Source of the DNA: Buteo buteo
Lineage: Eukaryota; Chordata; Aves; Accipitriformes; Accipitridae
Assembly: GCF_964188355.1 (NCBI RefSeq)
Contig: NC_134187.1
Location: 23,731,810 to 23,795,809 of the forward strand
Direction of reading: 5' to 3'
DNA: 64,000 nucleotides
A model generated the notes under the pieces. It saw only the letters and a program-made list of their open reading frames with translations. It ran no database searches and had not been told where the DNA came from. Each line of letters begins with the position of its first letter. Within the stretch, counting starts at the first letter, position 1. A program made the position numbers and the translations under genes. Shown here in pieces: positions 11,901 through 25,731 of this stretch.

Positions 11901-14900
11901 CTGATAGCGTAATAGGTAGAAGATGCTAAAATATTTCTATTACTCAGTTTTCTGAACAGATTTTTAGTTCTTCAAAAGCACATTATAAATTATAAAATAC
12001 CAAACATTAATTTTGTGTTTCTTCATTCAAAAATAATGCTATACACTGAAATTTTATCCCTGGTGATATGACAATATTTTATCCTTTCCTTATTACTGCA
12101 TACATTTCTGATTTTGTTAGCATTATACTTAGTCATTTAGACATAGCTAGTTTGAAGTGACATTGTGACTTGACTATACTTTTGCACGTGTTCTAATGCC
12201 TTGCAACTGGACTGTTGTCTCATCATGTGTGTGTAACATGATGTTGCAAAGATGCTAGTATTGGATTACCTACGATCATCTGAAACAGTAAGTCTCCTTT
12301 CTCTGTTGGCAAACAATAGGATTTCTGCTTCTTAACCTAACTCATGCCACAGGGAACTGCTCCAAGGTATCACCACAGACTGTTTCTATATGCTTTTAGG
12401 AATTACCAATTTTATATTATTCATTCTAACACCAGGGATACCAGCCTATACCAAAATCATTACCTCTCAGTCATACCCAAGCTATTTTTGAGCTAGCTAA
12501 TACAGGTATTAGAAGCTGCGTGTGAATGGGAGCACAGACCTCTACCTGACATCATCACTTGACTATTTACCCATCTACTCATGTGACATTTGCAGCACTG
12601 GGTTCAGCAGTCATGCAACCATGCAGCATGGAGACTTGGACTATTTACTCAGATCATCCGAGCTCAGATATGTCTAAACATATTGCAAGCATCACAAGAC
12701 AAGTATACTTATGAGTGGTGTTTTGTTTCGTCCCTTAAAGCATTACAGTGGTGCTATGGCTTCAAGGTTTTCTAATCCTTGTCTGATACTTCAACAACTA
12801 TAATAAATGAACACCACAACTGCATGCAGTGTTTTTGTATGTTTGTTGCAATATCAGGTTCACCAGAACTGTGAATAACTGAGAGAAATCACCTCAGCCT
12901 TCCCACTTGCTACATATCCCTTTCACCAACCCAGCAACTGTGCTAGATGATTTTTAACTACAGCACTCTGAGGGTTTACAAAGATTACAACCTTTGTGAC
13001 TGTTGCTATTTTTTCCCAGGGATCATCATCATTCATTTTTCCCAGAAATATAATTTTGCATTTGCCTATATTTTTAAAGGCATTTTTTTCCATATGTGAG
13101 ACTTTGGGAGAGATGTCCATGTAAAGCATAGGAATTCTGTTTAATTCTGTCCACCTCGTTCTTTATTTAGCATACGTTAATTCTCTGAGAATTTGAAAGG
13201 TTAATTGTAGACCCATAGTGTATGGTTTAGCCCCTGGGGATTCAGTATGTTTTTCTGGTCTCTCTGATACAGGATCTCTTTTTGCTATTATTTGTCTTTC
13301 AAATAAGACTTGCATTATCTGAAAGCATCATCAGACAGAAGTCTGATGTCTAGATAATTGATACAACTGCTGAACATTATCAGGTATAATGTCAATATTA
13401 GTAAGACCCTACCAGAAATGGTAGGGTATTGTGTGAACTGTCCACTAACAGTTTGGCAAAATGTTTGAACATGATATTCATTGATTTTTACATTAATTCT
13501 TAATCAAAATAAAATGTAAATATAATACTGAATTTATTCCAAAAGCTTTAGTGTATTATATCTTTTCAGTTACAAATTTTTAAGGTCATATTATAAAAGT
13601 AGTTGTGTTTGACAAGATCCGTAAAAAAAATATTAAGATGACAATCTTCTTTCAATTGTTTAGTAAATTAATCCTCTATGAATTTTCCTTTATCTCCCTA
13701 AGGATTTAAGTCAAACTAGCCAACTTCTAGCTAGTAGGTCAGCCTCCTTTATTTTTTCTGAGAACTGACACAATAGCTTTCTGTCTTCTGGGAACACCAG
13801 TGGGTCAGAGGTTTCTTTAGGATTTTGTCATTCAAGTTTTTTGAGACAGCTAATTTAAAAATTACTATTAGTGAATCTTTTTAGTATTTTCATTAACTGA
13901 GTGGAAGACTGGCAGCTTGTGGGAGGATTTTTTGTTGTTTTTTAAGTGAAATCAGGATATTGACTTATGCCTCTGATTATGTCACCATACACAGGTGATA
14001 AATTCTTGCATCAGACTACATGATGGAGAATTGCAGGAAACCCACCTGGTGTGTGTCTCATTTTCCTTGTGGCACTCTGGATGGGTAAGTTCTCAGATCT
14101 GTAACTTGAGAGGGGAAGATAAGTAATCTTTAAAAAGGGTAAAAAGGACAATACATTTTTTTCTAGGGTTGTCCTAAGCAGCCTAAGACATTACTTCCAT
14201 TAAGAGTTTTCCATAGCTCTGAGATTATGTCATTGTGTGCACTGGGTTTTCTTTGTTTATATTCTTCCTGGTTTAGGAGGACATGGAAAAGTGCAGAAAC
14301 AACATGCTACTACTAGTAGTAAAATAGTGTAGACATATAATATGTAACAAGGTAATGAATTTTTCTGATTTTCAACACTCTTTTTTTTTATATGTGACTG
14401 CTATTTATCTACCTTCACTCCATTTGCTTTGTACTTTTAATTGTTGCTTTTATTTCACAATGAACCAGGATGAATGTTTAGATGAACTGTACTCCCAAAT
14501 TCTGCAACCTGTCTTTCTTCTTCAAGTATTACCCATTTCTATTCAGATTCTATTCAGGTTTTATGAATAGCAATTTATGACACATTTTAAAAAACTAGGT
14601 AATGAAGGGGACTATGATTTGTCTTGTGATTTGTCAATGATATTTATATTTTTAAATATTTCATTAAGGCTTCTGTACATACTCATGAAAATATGTAAAG
14701 ACAGTGTAGTTCCTCAGTCACCTGAATATTTGGCAGTTAAGAGCTCATTTCCAAACAGGCAATCTTAAATGAAGCTTTAAGATTATGACAGTTTTTATAC
14801 ACTGCTTCACACAATTTACTGAATACATATAGCATTTCTCCATTTTCTCTTACTTTAATTTGTCACTGATACTTTCTGTTTCACATCTCAAGCCAAGTCT

Positions 14901-17900
14901 CTCTATTCTGTTTCAGTTTACTTAACATAACACAACAAAAATAAAATCTATTTGCTTTTATGACAGATGTAAATATTCCTATGTGAATGTTCATAAAAGT
15001 AATTTAAAGATGAATTATAATAGTCACAGTAACAAAAACCTAACTTTGCATATTGTAATAAATTGTAATAGTCAAAGAACACTAAATTAGTGTCAATGAG
15101 AATACTAAAAAAACCTGATTAAATAAAAAAGGGCTAAGCTGAACCCATGTATCATAAATCAGAGAAATAGGGGAGCAAAAATCAATGCACCTAAAGTGAT
15201 ACATTAAAAATTTCCCCAGAATGCACTTTCAATAAAATATTGAGCAGGTGAGCTTTTTCATCTACTGCTCTTTTATGAAGTCTTAAAAGTGTCTTCATGG
15301 GGAAATCTGGCAGCAAACCTCAGTCCTTTCAATCTCTACTCACTCAACCATCTCAATTATTTCCTCTTTAGCATCAAATATTCTGAATAACAGCAAAGGT
15401 ACACAATTCACACTCTATTGCTGTCTTCACTGGCTTTGGCAAGATCTTGGACACAACCTAGAGTGTAAAAATAGGCTGCATAATGTTACAAATATTTTTA
15501 TGTGCTTTCTTTCTCTACCTTATTGTTTTCTTCTTCCCTATCTCTGTCTTTTTTGCCTTTGATAAAAAAGCCAGTTTAGTGAACCAGGACTATCTTTATC
15601 ACAGTGCTGCTGTGAGCCACAGGGAAAGAGCAACTAAAAAGCGGTGTCTTAAATAGCCTGATGTTTCTACAAGTTTGGAGGGTCTTAAAGGAGCAGCTCA
15701 GACTGCCTGTTGTGTGCACCGTTCTTTTCTCCAACCTTTTGTGTAATTTATCTTGTTCCATCTCGAGTGAAGGAAGATCTGACTTCAACAAGGACAGCAA
15801 TAAAAACAGCTTTTGACCTTCTCAGTTAACCATTGGGTAGAACTGATTCTGCCTCAGGGCAGGAACTAGATGACCTTTCCAGACCTATATTGTAAGATTT
15901 TCTACTATAACATTTTCTCGTTTTCACAAAAAAAGAAGTTATTACCATCTTTATTACCATCTAAAAGACTGTCAAACAAGAAGTTTTCTTTAGAAAAACT
16001 CTTAACAGCTAAAGTAAAATGAAATAAGGGATATTGCAAAATGAAAGACTTACTGAATACTGAGCATTTTAAATACTTTAATGAATTCTTGTTCTAGGTG
16101 TCTAAGAAAATTACACAGGTTTTTGATGGTGACTGTAAATAGGAAACCAAGCAGGCCAATATATTATTACCTGAAACACAAACCCACTCTGAATTCCTTT
16201 GTGTTCTATAGTGACTTTGCAAGGACTTGCAAACCTAGTTTTGGGGCCCATGTAAGAAGAAGGGCCCTGCTCCCATCCTAACTGGTAGAAAAAATGAAAT
16301 GAGCAGGTACTGGTATCACAGGCAACTGCTGAAGTTAGGACCTTTTCTTTATTATTATTCTGTTTAAAGTTTACGCACAGTTTGAGATAATGAAATAATT
16401 GTGTAACTATGAATCAACAAAACCATAATTAATGTCCCCTGAGTGGCTCTGTTCAGAAAACCCTCAGCTCAAGCCTGTGTAGCAGGCTTATATGCAAATA
16501 ATGCTGGGTAAAAATGTATGCTTATATTTCGGAAAGAATATGGTTTTATCATGTGCATGACATGAAACGATCAAAGTAAAATTCTAGATCTGAACTGTTT
16601 GATGGAACTTGTGGAAGTTTTCCACTGAAGATACAGAATATCACACAAACTGAATGAACTGTAATGAAGGGTTTACATGGCACACTGCAACACAAAAATC
16701 TATGTAACTGGAGAGACCAGAGATGGCAATAGTCATAAAAAGCAAACAGCAAGCTTATTAAACCAGAAAAAGCACGCATGCTAATCATGTTTCCTTTCCA
16801 CAAAAATAGTCTTGTGTAAAGAATCTCAACAGTAGATGGAGGCTGGTGGTAGTGAGAAAGGGAGAAAGGAGCTGGGCATCCATTTGTTGTTCTGGGAATT
16901 TCTTGACTTTGGAATGTAAACTGGGAACATAAAGGGAAACAAAAGGTGTAATAAGGTTCAAAGGTATTTGTTCAAGGATGGCAACACTGAGATCTGTGGA
17001 AATTGAGGCAATGGACTGCCCTAAAAAATTGTTAGAGTGGGTATTTCACTTATTATATCTATGTTGCCAATTCACTGGGTTTATGCTTTTCTAAAGTTTT
17101 GCAGCATTTGCCTTCCATTTGATAAAAGTTTTGCCTTATAAACAGATTATTCTTTTCATCTGAAGAGGCAGCACCTATTGCGTTTTTTCCAGGTGTCCTA
17201 GGTGGCTGTGTAAACTGATCAGATTCTACAATTCAAAAAATAACAGTAATAATCCTCCAGTCCTGGATATTTAACCCAGCTCTATAGCTTTATAGTCCAT
17301 TTTTTAGATGTCCTATTTCTAAACAAATCAATGTGCACAGAATAAAGAGCCCTGATCTACAATCAAGTGCCAAATCAATAGAGAGATTCTACCCCAGTAA
17401 ACTGTAGCTGGATTCACAGAGAATTTGCTGCTTAGGTTTCCAAACCAGTAAGCCTGCAGTTGGTTGCATTGTGTATACTGAAAGGAGATAAATCCATTAT
17501 TTTCTTGAATTTCTTAGAAGTTAATTTTTTGTCTGGAATTTTGCTTTAAGTCAGATTTAAATCCCATGCATAATATCTAATTCTTAAATACTGCATTATT
17601 CTGGCTCAAAATAATTCAAATTCACTTAAACTTTCATTCTTAGATCATAAAGATAAAAATATTTGTTCAAGATTTCGTACAAACTCCCTGAAGTTGTTAT
17701 ACAAGAATTTGGAAAAAATATTCATGACACAGGTCAAACTGGGTTTTTTTCTGTCAAATGCATGCTGTAATTTTTGAATGATCAGTATACATGCATATAA
17801 AATACTTCAGAAAGATTTTTGTTTTCTTATTTGCTCTCATCTTCATTGTTATCAGTGTGGATTTTTTTAGTCATGCCTGATTTTTCAATGAAGAGCTTGT

Positions 17901-18127
17901 TTTACTACCTATAGTTATTAGAAAGTTGTTTCAATTTATTTTTTCCCCTGAAATTGGAAGAACCTGGATTCAAAACTATGAAAAATATAGTTGTTGGATT
18001 TTTTTAAAATTTACATTTCTTACTGAATGAAGTCTCAACAATACCTGCAAGAAGGAAAAAGGTACTTTATTTAAATACAAAGAATTAACTCTTAGCAAAG
18101 TTGTATTCATGAATCATGTTGCATGGT
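8996..18127. other. AT-rich DNA without recognised gene
   Basis: About 9.1 kb of AT-rich sequence. Frames are short (at most about 98 codons) and show no domain. A slightly less AT-rich stretch lies at about 10.56-11.5 kb with no repeat family I can name. A near-perfect short tandem duplication of a CATTATTCATCTTCAT-like unit lies around 10.50-10.54 kb. No RNA genes were seen. Confidence 0.45.
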
Positions 18128-18626
18128 TCCACTTGTTAGACCACACCTGGAATACTGCATCCAGCTTTGGACTTCCCTTAGCGGAAGGAGGGGGATTTGG
18201 ATAAACTGGAGTGAGTTCAGAGAATGCCACTAGGATGGTGGTGGCTTTCCTATGAGAAGCGGAGTGAGCTGGGCTTGTTCAACCTGAGCAGAGATGGCTT
18301 CGGGGCACCTGACAGCAGTCTGTCTGTGCCTACAGGGAGGTTGCTGAAGAGGCAGAACCAGACTCTCCACAGAGGTACATGGTGGGAGGATGAAGGACAG
18401 TGGCCACACGTTGAGATAAAAGTGGTTAAAATTCAATATAAGGAATAACTTACTCACCAAGACAACAGCCCAGCAGTGGAGGAGGTTGCCCAGAGTACAT
18501 CCTTGGAAGTTTTCAAGATCCCCCTGGGTAAATCCTTAAGCAAGCTGCTTTAGCAAAAGCTTGGTTCAGAGACTTCTTAAGGTCTCTTCCAACCTGAATT
18601 ATCCTATGATTCCATGACTCTGTAGT
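18128..18626 (+). mobile_element. Degraded CR1 LINE, 3' portion
   Basis: The sequence follows the CR1 ORF2 C-terminal region and 3' end on the plus strand. It runs from the 'LVRPHLEYCIQFW'-encoding stretch (ttagaccacacctggaatac, about 18138), through the 'ERSELGLFNLSRD' region around 18255-18290, and ends in 'ggtctcttccaacctgaatt' followed by degenerate CCTATGATTCCATGACTC repeats. The reading frame is broken by indels, so no protein is made. CR1 copies normally keep only the 3' end, as here. Confidence 0.85.
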
Positions 18627-20090
18627 TCCCACCTAATTTTTGTGACTGCATCTGCTGAAGAAACCCTCATTTCTTTTTATGTATTTTGAAGAATTTCTTG
18701 CTCAAGGTCTTCAGTGGCTGTAGTCACCCTTAAATTTAATAGTATTTTAATCTATCAAAAATAGTAGGATAAAAATGCTCTTTTTTTATTTATTTATACA
18801 TTAAATATCTTGTGGGAGTTTTGTATCTAGGTTGTGAGAAAAATAAAATACTATTCTGACACTGTTCTTTTCACCAAAATGCAAATTAGCATTTTTTTGG
18901 TTCAACAATTGTATTTAAAGAAAAACTCTAAAGGTATTAATCCTAAAGTGCATCTATAATAACCTCAGACTGTCTGGCTCATTTAAGGCAAGCTCGCTCT
19001 AGGGAAAGCTGGCTACCCATGGGAACGTTGCTTTTCTAGAATGAAACTGAACTGAGAATATGTTAACATATATCGTGCCTGCTTGTCTGAGGGTGGAAAA
19101 TGTATGCATTGTTTGAGAATGGGCTAAGTGTTAAAGCCCTGTGTAGTGTATAAGTCAAATGAGATACAGCCCCTTTGGGAGATCCTCTTGGAGTGGGTTA
19201 TCCTCTGAGATCCCAGTGAGAGCTTGTTGAAACAATTCAGAACTGCCCTGCTATAGAGCAAGCTAAAAATTAAGTGGCATGGAAGATAAATGCCTTCATT
19301 TCAGCTGTGATAGAGAGACAGAAGCAAACTGTACAGTTGTACAAATGATACAACTAAGAAGAAAGTGAGAAATTCCATTAACAATGTAATATTAAGCTAT
19401 AATTGGACAATCATACCATCATTATGAAGCTGTTCATAAGAACAGCAGCCTTGCAGTAAATTAAATATGATTCAGGGATCATGAACTGATTCAGTTGATG
19501 TTAAACTGCAAGATAGACAAAAATAAATCTATAAATAATCCTTGGGATTTTAGAAAGTCAAACTTTGGGATGCTGGGCAAATAAATTAATTAGGCTGATT
19601 GGTTTGGGCAAATCAAAGATCTGAATTCAGAGAAGACCTGGAGGAACTCTTACTTTACTTTTAAATAAAATATGCCAACACAATTAAAGCATGTATTCAA
19701 AGAGAAAACTAAATACTTGTATGAAAAGGCTTTTCAATATGAATAATCATGTGAAAAAAATTTAGTAAGAACAGAGACAAAAAGAAAGGGGAAAAGGGGT
19801 TCATTAGGAGAAAGACAATATTTCAGAGGTTAAAGAGGTAAAGACTAAATACTTTGAAGGCTGTACCCTGGCATTAGAAACTAAAACATAAAAATGTTTT
19901 TTTACACACTAATCATTATACATTATTCTTTAAATAAATAAAGAGAGAAAACTAGACAAGAAGGAGGCTACTCTATACTTGGAATTAGAAGACAGCAAAG
20001 AAGATCTAGAAATGGCCAAAATTTTTCATTAATCCTACCCTTGGTGGGTTTTGGGGGTTAGTTTTTTGTGTGTGCGTGTTGCTTTTTTTT
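18627..20090. other. AT-rich DNA; possible upstream part of an old CR1
   Basis: AT-rich. From about 19.55 kb there are faint, interrupted resemblances to the endonuclease/RT linker of old CR1 elements, but I cannot fix a boundary, so this part is left outside the CR1 call. A T-run occurs at 20083-20098. Confidence 0.4.
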
Positions 20091-20099
20091 TTTTTTTTA

Positions 20100-21490
20100 A
20101 TTTGAGGGTCATTGTGAAGGTAATATACATTATCTGCTGCAAACAAGAAGACCATGATACAAATTGCAACATAGAAGTTAGAAGCAAAATTTTTATTTCT
20201 TAAGTGTGAAAGAATTGAAGAGCCTGATATCATCTATTTTATGATGTTGAATGAATTAGCACATGGCATTGCGAATCTAGTAGAAGCCATTTAAAATTAA
20301 TCCATAAATCTGGTAGTAGTAAATTTGTAGAATAACAAATGTAGTATCAAGATAAAAAGCATCAGGGAAAGAAGATGATCCTAGCAGCTTGTTTGATTAT
20401 AACACTATGCAAAGCATTAGAGCAGATTTTGAACAAGAACTAATTAGGGGCATAGAGGTAAAGGGAAGTTACATTACAACATGGCTTTATCTTATACAGA
20501 TTATGTCAGACTAACTTAATATCTTTTAGATAACTGACTTCCTAGAGAGGCTGATAAAATAAAGCTACTCTATTCAGATTTAAGCTAAACATTTTATAAG
20601 ATTTCTTGAAGGCAAATTAGTATTGAACATGGTGATGACAGTGATTAACACAAGGTGTGAAAGAAGTTTGTTAGGAGGGTGACTATCCCCAGGTATACTT
20701 AAACAGCTAGACAGGCTGAAGGAAAATCAGTACAGATACCTCTCAAGCATCAGCATTGGGACTGATTGTATGTACTATATTTATTTATGACATTGAGACG
20801 AAAACTATGTATATGCTTGAGAAATGCCTAAGCAACAAGGTGCTGAGACTGCATCAAGAGGATTTGATCATCCTAAGGAGAGAAATCACACAAATGGAAT
20901 GCAATTTAATACTGCAAAGTTCAGAGGCATATTTTCAACAATTATTGATAAAAATTCACTACAAAAGGGACTTTGTCAATCTGATGTAATGAAATGAGTA
21001 AAAATATCTGGGTATACTTGTTGGAGTTGAATGTGAACTGCCAGAGTGATGTAGCTATGAAACAAGGCTACTGCTATCGTAGAATGCATCAAGCGACACA
21101 CTCTTCTGAGAGAAAGGAGAATGTAAATAGTACTACACAAGGCATCAGGAAGGCCTCATCTGCAATATTGTGTACATCTCTAATCGCTTCTCTTAGAAAT
21201 TATTAAATTGGATCAGATTCAGAGAAGAGATACGATTAAAGGAATAGAATATTTACCTTACAAAGAAAAGATTAAGGAGAGCTCTGTTTGTCTAGCCTTG
21301 CTGGGGAAGGTTAAGAGGGGATATGACTTTTTATAACTACATTGAGAGGGGATATATCAAGGCAAGAAAAATCCTTTAATTTTAAGAATAATATTAGTAC
21401 ATGATGAATGGTTATGAGTAAGTTTAGACTGGATATTATAAAAGGTTTCAGATCATCTGGCCAATGAACTTCTGAAATAACCATCTGAAT
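20100..21490 (+). mobile_element. Ancient CR1-type LINE, RT region to 3' part
   Basis: Old, highly diverged relic of a CR1/L3-like non-LTR retrotransposon. The recognisable order on the plus strand is as follows. At about 20480-20530 there is a segment equivalent to 'hGF..grSC.tnL' of the RT domain. At about 20750-20800 there is the block before the catalytic box, where 'LGP.LFniFIND' would lie. At about 20998-21070 there is the segment corresponding to 'ylGv.lD..ln'. At 21180-21360 there is the C-terminal part, including a version of 'gagaggggatatgactt' and 'acattgagagggg'. It ends in a 'aatttagactgg'-like motif and 'atctggcca'. The catalytic FADD/YADD box itself is not recoverable. Many stops and indels: non-functional. 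Divergence is much greater than for the CR1 copies at 44.5 and 59.8 kb. Confidence 0.65.
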
Positions 21491-22882
21491 ATCTTTGTGA
21501 GATAAAGAATCAAAATTACTTTAAAGTGCAGTTTGCTAAGCCTATAGAGGCATGTGCAAAAAAATTCCCAGAGACAAGAATACTTTGTAAAATTGTGTTT
21601 TACTGCCTCTGTGCAGCTTGAAAAGATAGTGGAATGTGGTTGGGGTTTTTTGTTGTTACTTTGGAGGGTTTCTTGCAAGCCATGTGTGTTTTATTGCATT
21701 ACATAGAGCTCACTGGACAAATTGGTTGCCTATTTACACTCTGGATAAAATTGATTATCCGGCCTGGAGTCAGAATGCAATTTTTTCCAAGATTGGATAG
21801 TCAAGGACTAGTAAGGATTCCTTTGGTCATTCTTAAGTGTTGGGTGAGATCTTTACATAAAACTGTTATGAATTTTATTTCATAAATACCTGAATGGACC
21901 TAGGTCAGCCTTGATTCTTTCTCTTTCTGTAGCTCACTGGAGATGTCGGGTTTCATGGTCTACTGGACATTTCACATTTAAGGTATTGAGGTGCTTTTTG
22001 GGGTTTTGCTGTGTGATGTAGTTGTTCTGTGGGCCTTTCCACACTCAGCATCTAAGATATATTCATTTTACCTAATTTTAAATATCTTTAGCTCTGAGCA
22101 ACTCAATCTTGAGTGTTTTATAGTCAGTAGAAAAGGGAACATCCAGACAGTGTTTTATATGATTTAATTTATCCATATAGCCACCTTTTAGCTAAAAACT
22201 TCTTCCTGTATTATTTTGTGCTTGAAATTTCAGAAGCCAAGATTGAACAACCCAGGAGGTCCTCTCTACACCTATTGTGCTGCATTCCTAAGTGACTAAC
22301 TTGCTCTTTGTTTCAGAAGAGTAGAAAGAACTTGAGTATTAGCTTGCATAGCAAGGTATAAGAGATTATGGAGGTGGACAATATTGGGCAAGTCTCTGGT
22401 GTTCTAGTAAAAGAAAAGCAGAGAACTTGGAATATATGTAGCACTCTTTTGTACTGCTCTTCCTTTTAATTTCGTACTATCAGTAAACTTGATCACATAG
22501 CCACTTACTTCCTTTCCCACAGTCCTTTTAATTGGTGGTGTAGTATAAAACTGAAAAAGTTAGAAAGGAGAGCTGTCTAGAATCCTAGAAAGCAAGACTT
22601 GTCTGATTGGGCTGTACACTTAACTTTATTCTTGTCTTTCCCTATCTAATAACTTTTCTGCCCATTCAGTAATTTCAGCAAATGGGCAAAGACTCCAAAG
22701 ATTTGAAATTTCTAAGAATATTATGAAAACCAGGAGCTGGACACAAGATGAAGATCCAGATCAGTGTCTCTAGTTAGGAAGAGTCAATTGTAACTCAGCC
22801 TCTTACCTATTTCATGAGACAGCCTCCAGCTGGCAACATACTGTCTTATCAATATGCTTTCAATATACATTGCTTATTGTAT
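21491..22882. other. AT-rich DNA without recognised gene
   Basis: No frame over about 83 codons, no domain and no clear repeat family. Ordinary AT-rich background. Confidence 0.5.
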
Positions 22883-22887
22883 TTCTG

Positions 22888-23473
22888 TGTACTGGGTCTG
22901 GCTGGGATGAAGTTCTGAAGTTAAATTTCTTCATGTTAGCCTGCATGATCCTGTACTTCGCATTTGTGGCTAAAACAGTGTTGATAACATGCCAGTATTT
23001 TGTCTACTGCTGAACAGTGCTTGCACAATATCAAGACTTTCTCTTCCCTCCCACCCACTGGCTCCCAAAGTCAGTAAGGCGCAAGTGGCCAAGAGGTTGG
23101 AAGTGAACATGGTCAAGACAGCTGACCTAAACTGACAAAAGGGATATTCAGTATCATATGATGTCACACTCAGCAATAAAAAACTCAGGAACAGGAGGAT
23201 GATGTGGGGTCATTCATGGTTATGGCTTTTATCTTACCAAGCATTTGGAGGCCCCGCTTTCCAGTGGCTGGACACCTGCCTGCTGATGGGCAGTAGTGAA
23301 TGAGTTTCTCTTATTGTTTTGCTTGCGAGCACAACTTTTGCTTTTATTATGAAATTGTCATTACCTTGATCCACGAGTTTCACCTTCCATTTTTCTCCCC
23401 ATCCACAGGGAGAGAGGAGTGAAATAAAGAGAGGATGGGTGTTTGATCTGCTCACCGGGCTTGATCCACCACA
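22888..23473 (+). mobile_element. Solo LTR, shorter family, old copy (copy F)
   Basis: Starts TGTACTGGGTCTGGCTG and ends GATCCACCACA, and can be followed along its length as a diverged relative of copy E in the opposite orientation. Shared landmarks are 'gtgttgata', 'ctactgctga', 'cagctgacctaaact', 'gggatatt' and 'catatga'. Length is 586 bp versus 580 bp for copy E. A CRE-like TGATGTCA (23159-23166) lies just upstream of an AT-rich AATAAAAA box (23175-23182), at the place where copy E has TGACGTCA and TATAAA. The flanks (TTCTG before, TCCTA after) match at 3 of 5 bases, differing by two transitions, so a decayed duplication is possible but not shown. No internal genes. Confidence 0.8.
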
Positions 23474-23478
23474 TCCTA

Positions 23479-25160
23479 TAAGTGAAGGCATTCCTCTGAA
23501 TCAACCATAGCATTATATCAACCAGCTGACAGGATGTGTGAACCGGAGACATGAGGGGAAGAGCAAACTGCCAACAAGAGAGAGAGGTGAGAGTACTGGA
23601 GGAGACAGTATTAATTCCCTGTCAATAAACAGAACTGTCTCAGATATTCAAATGTTAGTACTTATTTATCTTCCTAGTGGAAACTGAGTTTTAGCTAACA
23701 ACTTCAGTCAAACAGGACAACTTAAAGAAAACGTGAAAAAACAGATCCTAATTTTAGTTACACTTGTAGTTATTAATGGGACTGATATCAGAATCTGATC
23801 CAAAGACTTTATATTCATCAAAATTTTAATAGATTCAGTCTCCAAAATTGTAAGAAAATATATTTGTTTTCCAGTCCATTTAACAAACATTTGCATTTCA
23901 AAAACCAGGCAGTGGGTACATTAAAACACTTCTAAACAATGGAGATATTTTTGTTAATCGTATTTACTTCCATTTTTCCATACTACAGAAAAAAAAAGGC
24001 CTAGTTTTGTAAAAGAAATGCACACCACAAATATTTATTTACTTGAAAAGGATGATTCTCCCTATGTTCCCCAAAGCCAGAGAGAAGATGATATTTTGAA
24101 ACTTAGATAAAACATATCTGCTAAGAACTCAAGAACAAGAGGACACATTTTGTCACAAACCAGAGATTCTTAAAGAAACCAGTCAGCACTGGGAAAAATG
24201 CTTCCTGTTACAGCATATCCTGCAGGGAAGGGACGATAGAGTATTTCTTATAGAAGTTAACAATTTAATTCTAAGATAATAAGATACAACCACAGATGAA
24301 AATTGAAAATATAGGATTAAAATATCATACGTTGCAAAATACCGTCCTGTTAGGCACTGTAACTTCACAATACTCCTCTGTGTGTGGAAGAATTGACACT
24401 GTCTTGTCTTTGGAGATTAATCAAACCATTGATATCCTTTTAAATAGTTTGAGCTGTGTGAATTATTTCATTTGTAGCTAATTCATTTATCTGTATAAAT
24501 ACAAAATAATGCAATTCAATAGAACTGCAGTGAATATTTGTGATTGTCAGTAACCAAGGATTTATAAACACGAATACATGAAGAATCAAAAGAACGCTCT
24601 AAAGCCATCCATTAATTTTCCAGAGTTGTGCTTACTTGAACAGCAGTCTGGATATTGTTTGGCAGCAGCAAATTATTGTAAACTCTTTTGTTAAGCTTCC
24701 AATTAAAGAAACTGATCCTTACAATATACTGCAAATTAAATGTTAGCAAAAGTATGTTAAGTCTCTATTATTTTTAGTTTCCACTTATGCAGAACAGCTG
24801 GTTCGCAGACTCCTTACACAGAGCCCCAGAGGAATCAAAATCTGTGCACAGCGCTGTTTCACCATCTTCTCCAGCTAAAATGCGTTTCAGCCTGTTCTTT
24901 GATCTAACTTCAAGTGGAGGGCCAAAGCAAACAGACAACATTTGGGGGAAAAGCTGTTTAGGTAATTTGTGATATCTGTTCTTGGCATGTCTTTAAATGC
25001 AAGAAAATCTTTCTTTCCTAGTAAGGAAAAGGAGGAGTGGAAGAGATGCTGAGTGACGTTTCAAGAGTCTGAGGGCTGAGGTGTGGAACCAAAGCCCAGT
25101 GGGAACCATCAGGCATCTGCTTTTGGCCCACTTCGTCTTCTGACTGAAATGACATCTAAA
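23479..25160. other. AT-rich DNA without recognised gene
   Basis: AT-rich spacer between LTR copies F and D. Short frames only; nothing recognised. Confidence 0.5.
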
Positions 25161-25224
25161 AGCACGGTGAGCTGGGGGAGGAGGGGAGGGAGAGGAAAAG
25201 GTAGATGGCAGATTTACAAACATT

Positions 25225-25730
25225 TATCTGGTTCCAGCCGGGTCCAACCCACCCACTCCAGGGCATGGCTCAGCCCTGCAGACAAGGTGGGGGTGCCTCG
25301 GGGGAAATGTATTTTAGAAAGGGTAAAAAGCTGCACAGCAGTGAGAAGTGAGGAAAAAAAGTGTGAGAAACAGCCCTACGAGCCCCAAGATGAGAGAAGA
25401 AGGAAGGGGAGGAGGTGCTGCAGGTGATGGAGCAGATACCCACAGGTACAGGAACTGGGAATGAAGGACTGAAGCTGAGTTGGGAAGCAGAGGGAGGGAA
25501 AGGTGTTGTTTTAATTTTTTTGTCTTTTTTACTCACTGTCCAGATCTATTTTTAATGAAGTTAATTTTTCCCAGTTCAAGTCTGTTTTGCAGTAATTGAT
25601 AAGTGATCTCCCTGTCTTTACCTTGACCCACGAACATTTTCTGTGTTACTTTCTCCCCCTGTCCTGTTGAGGAGAGGGAGTGAGAGTGGCTGGGTGAGAA
25701 TTTTGCCTTTAGGCAAGTTTAGACCACCAG
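25225..25730 (+). mobile_element. Old LTR of the long family lacking most of the repeat array (copy D)
   Basis: Homologous to the long GC-rich LTR family at both ends of its body. The 5' part matches the region 'gggtaaaaagctgcacagcag' (about 25320) through 'gtgagaaacagccct' and 'ggaggaggtgctgcaggtg'. The 3' part matches 'gtgatctccctgtctttacc', 'tgacccacga' and 'tcctgttgaggagagggagtg', and ends near 'tagaccaccaga'. Between these, only one or two 'atggagcag'-type units remain (about 25425) instead of the 8-9 in A and G. The 5' limit is uncertain and may lie upstream. More diverged than A or G, so probably an older relative. Confidence 0.7.
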
Positions 25731-25731
25731 A

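Noticed and set aside
22883..23478. 5-bp target duplication for LTR copy F (TTCTG / TCCTA)
   Set aside because: Only 3 of 5 bases agree. It could be decayed, but chance cannot be excluded, so it is not claimed.
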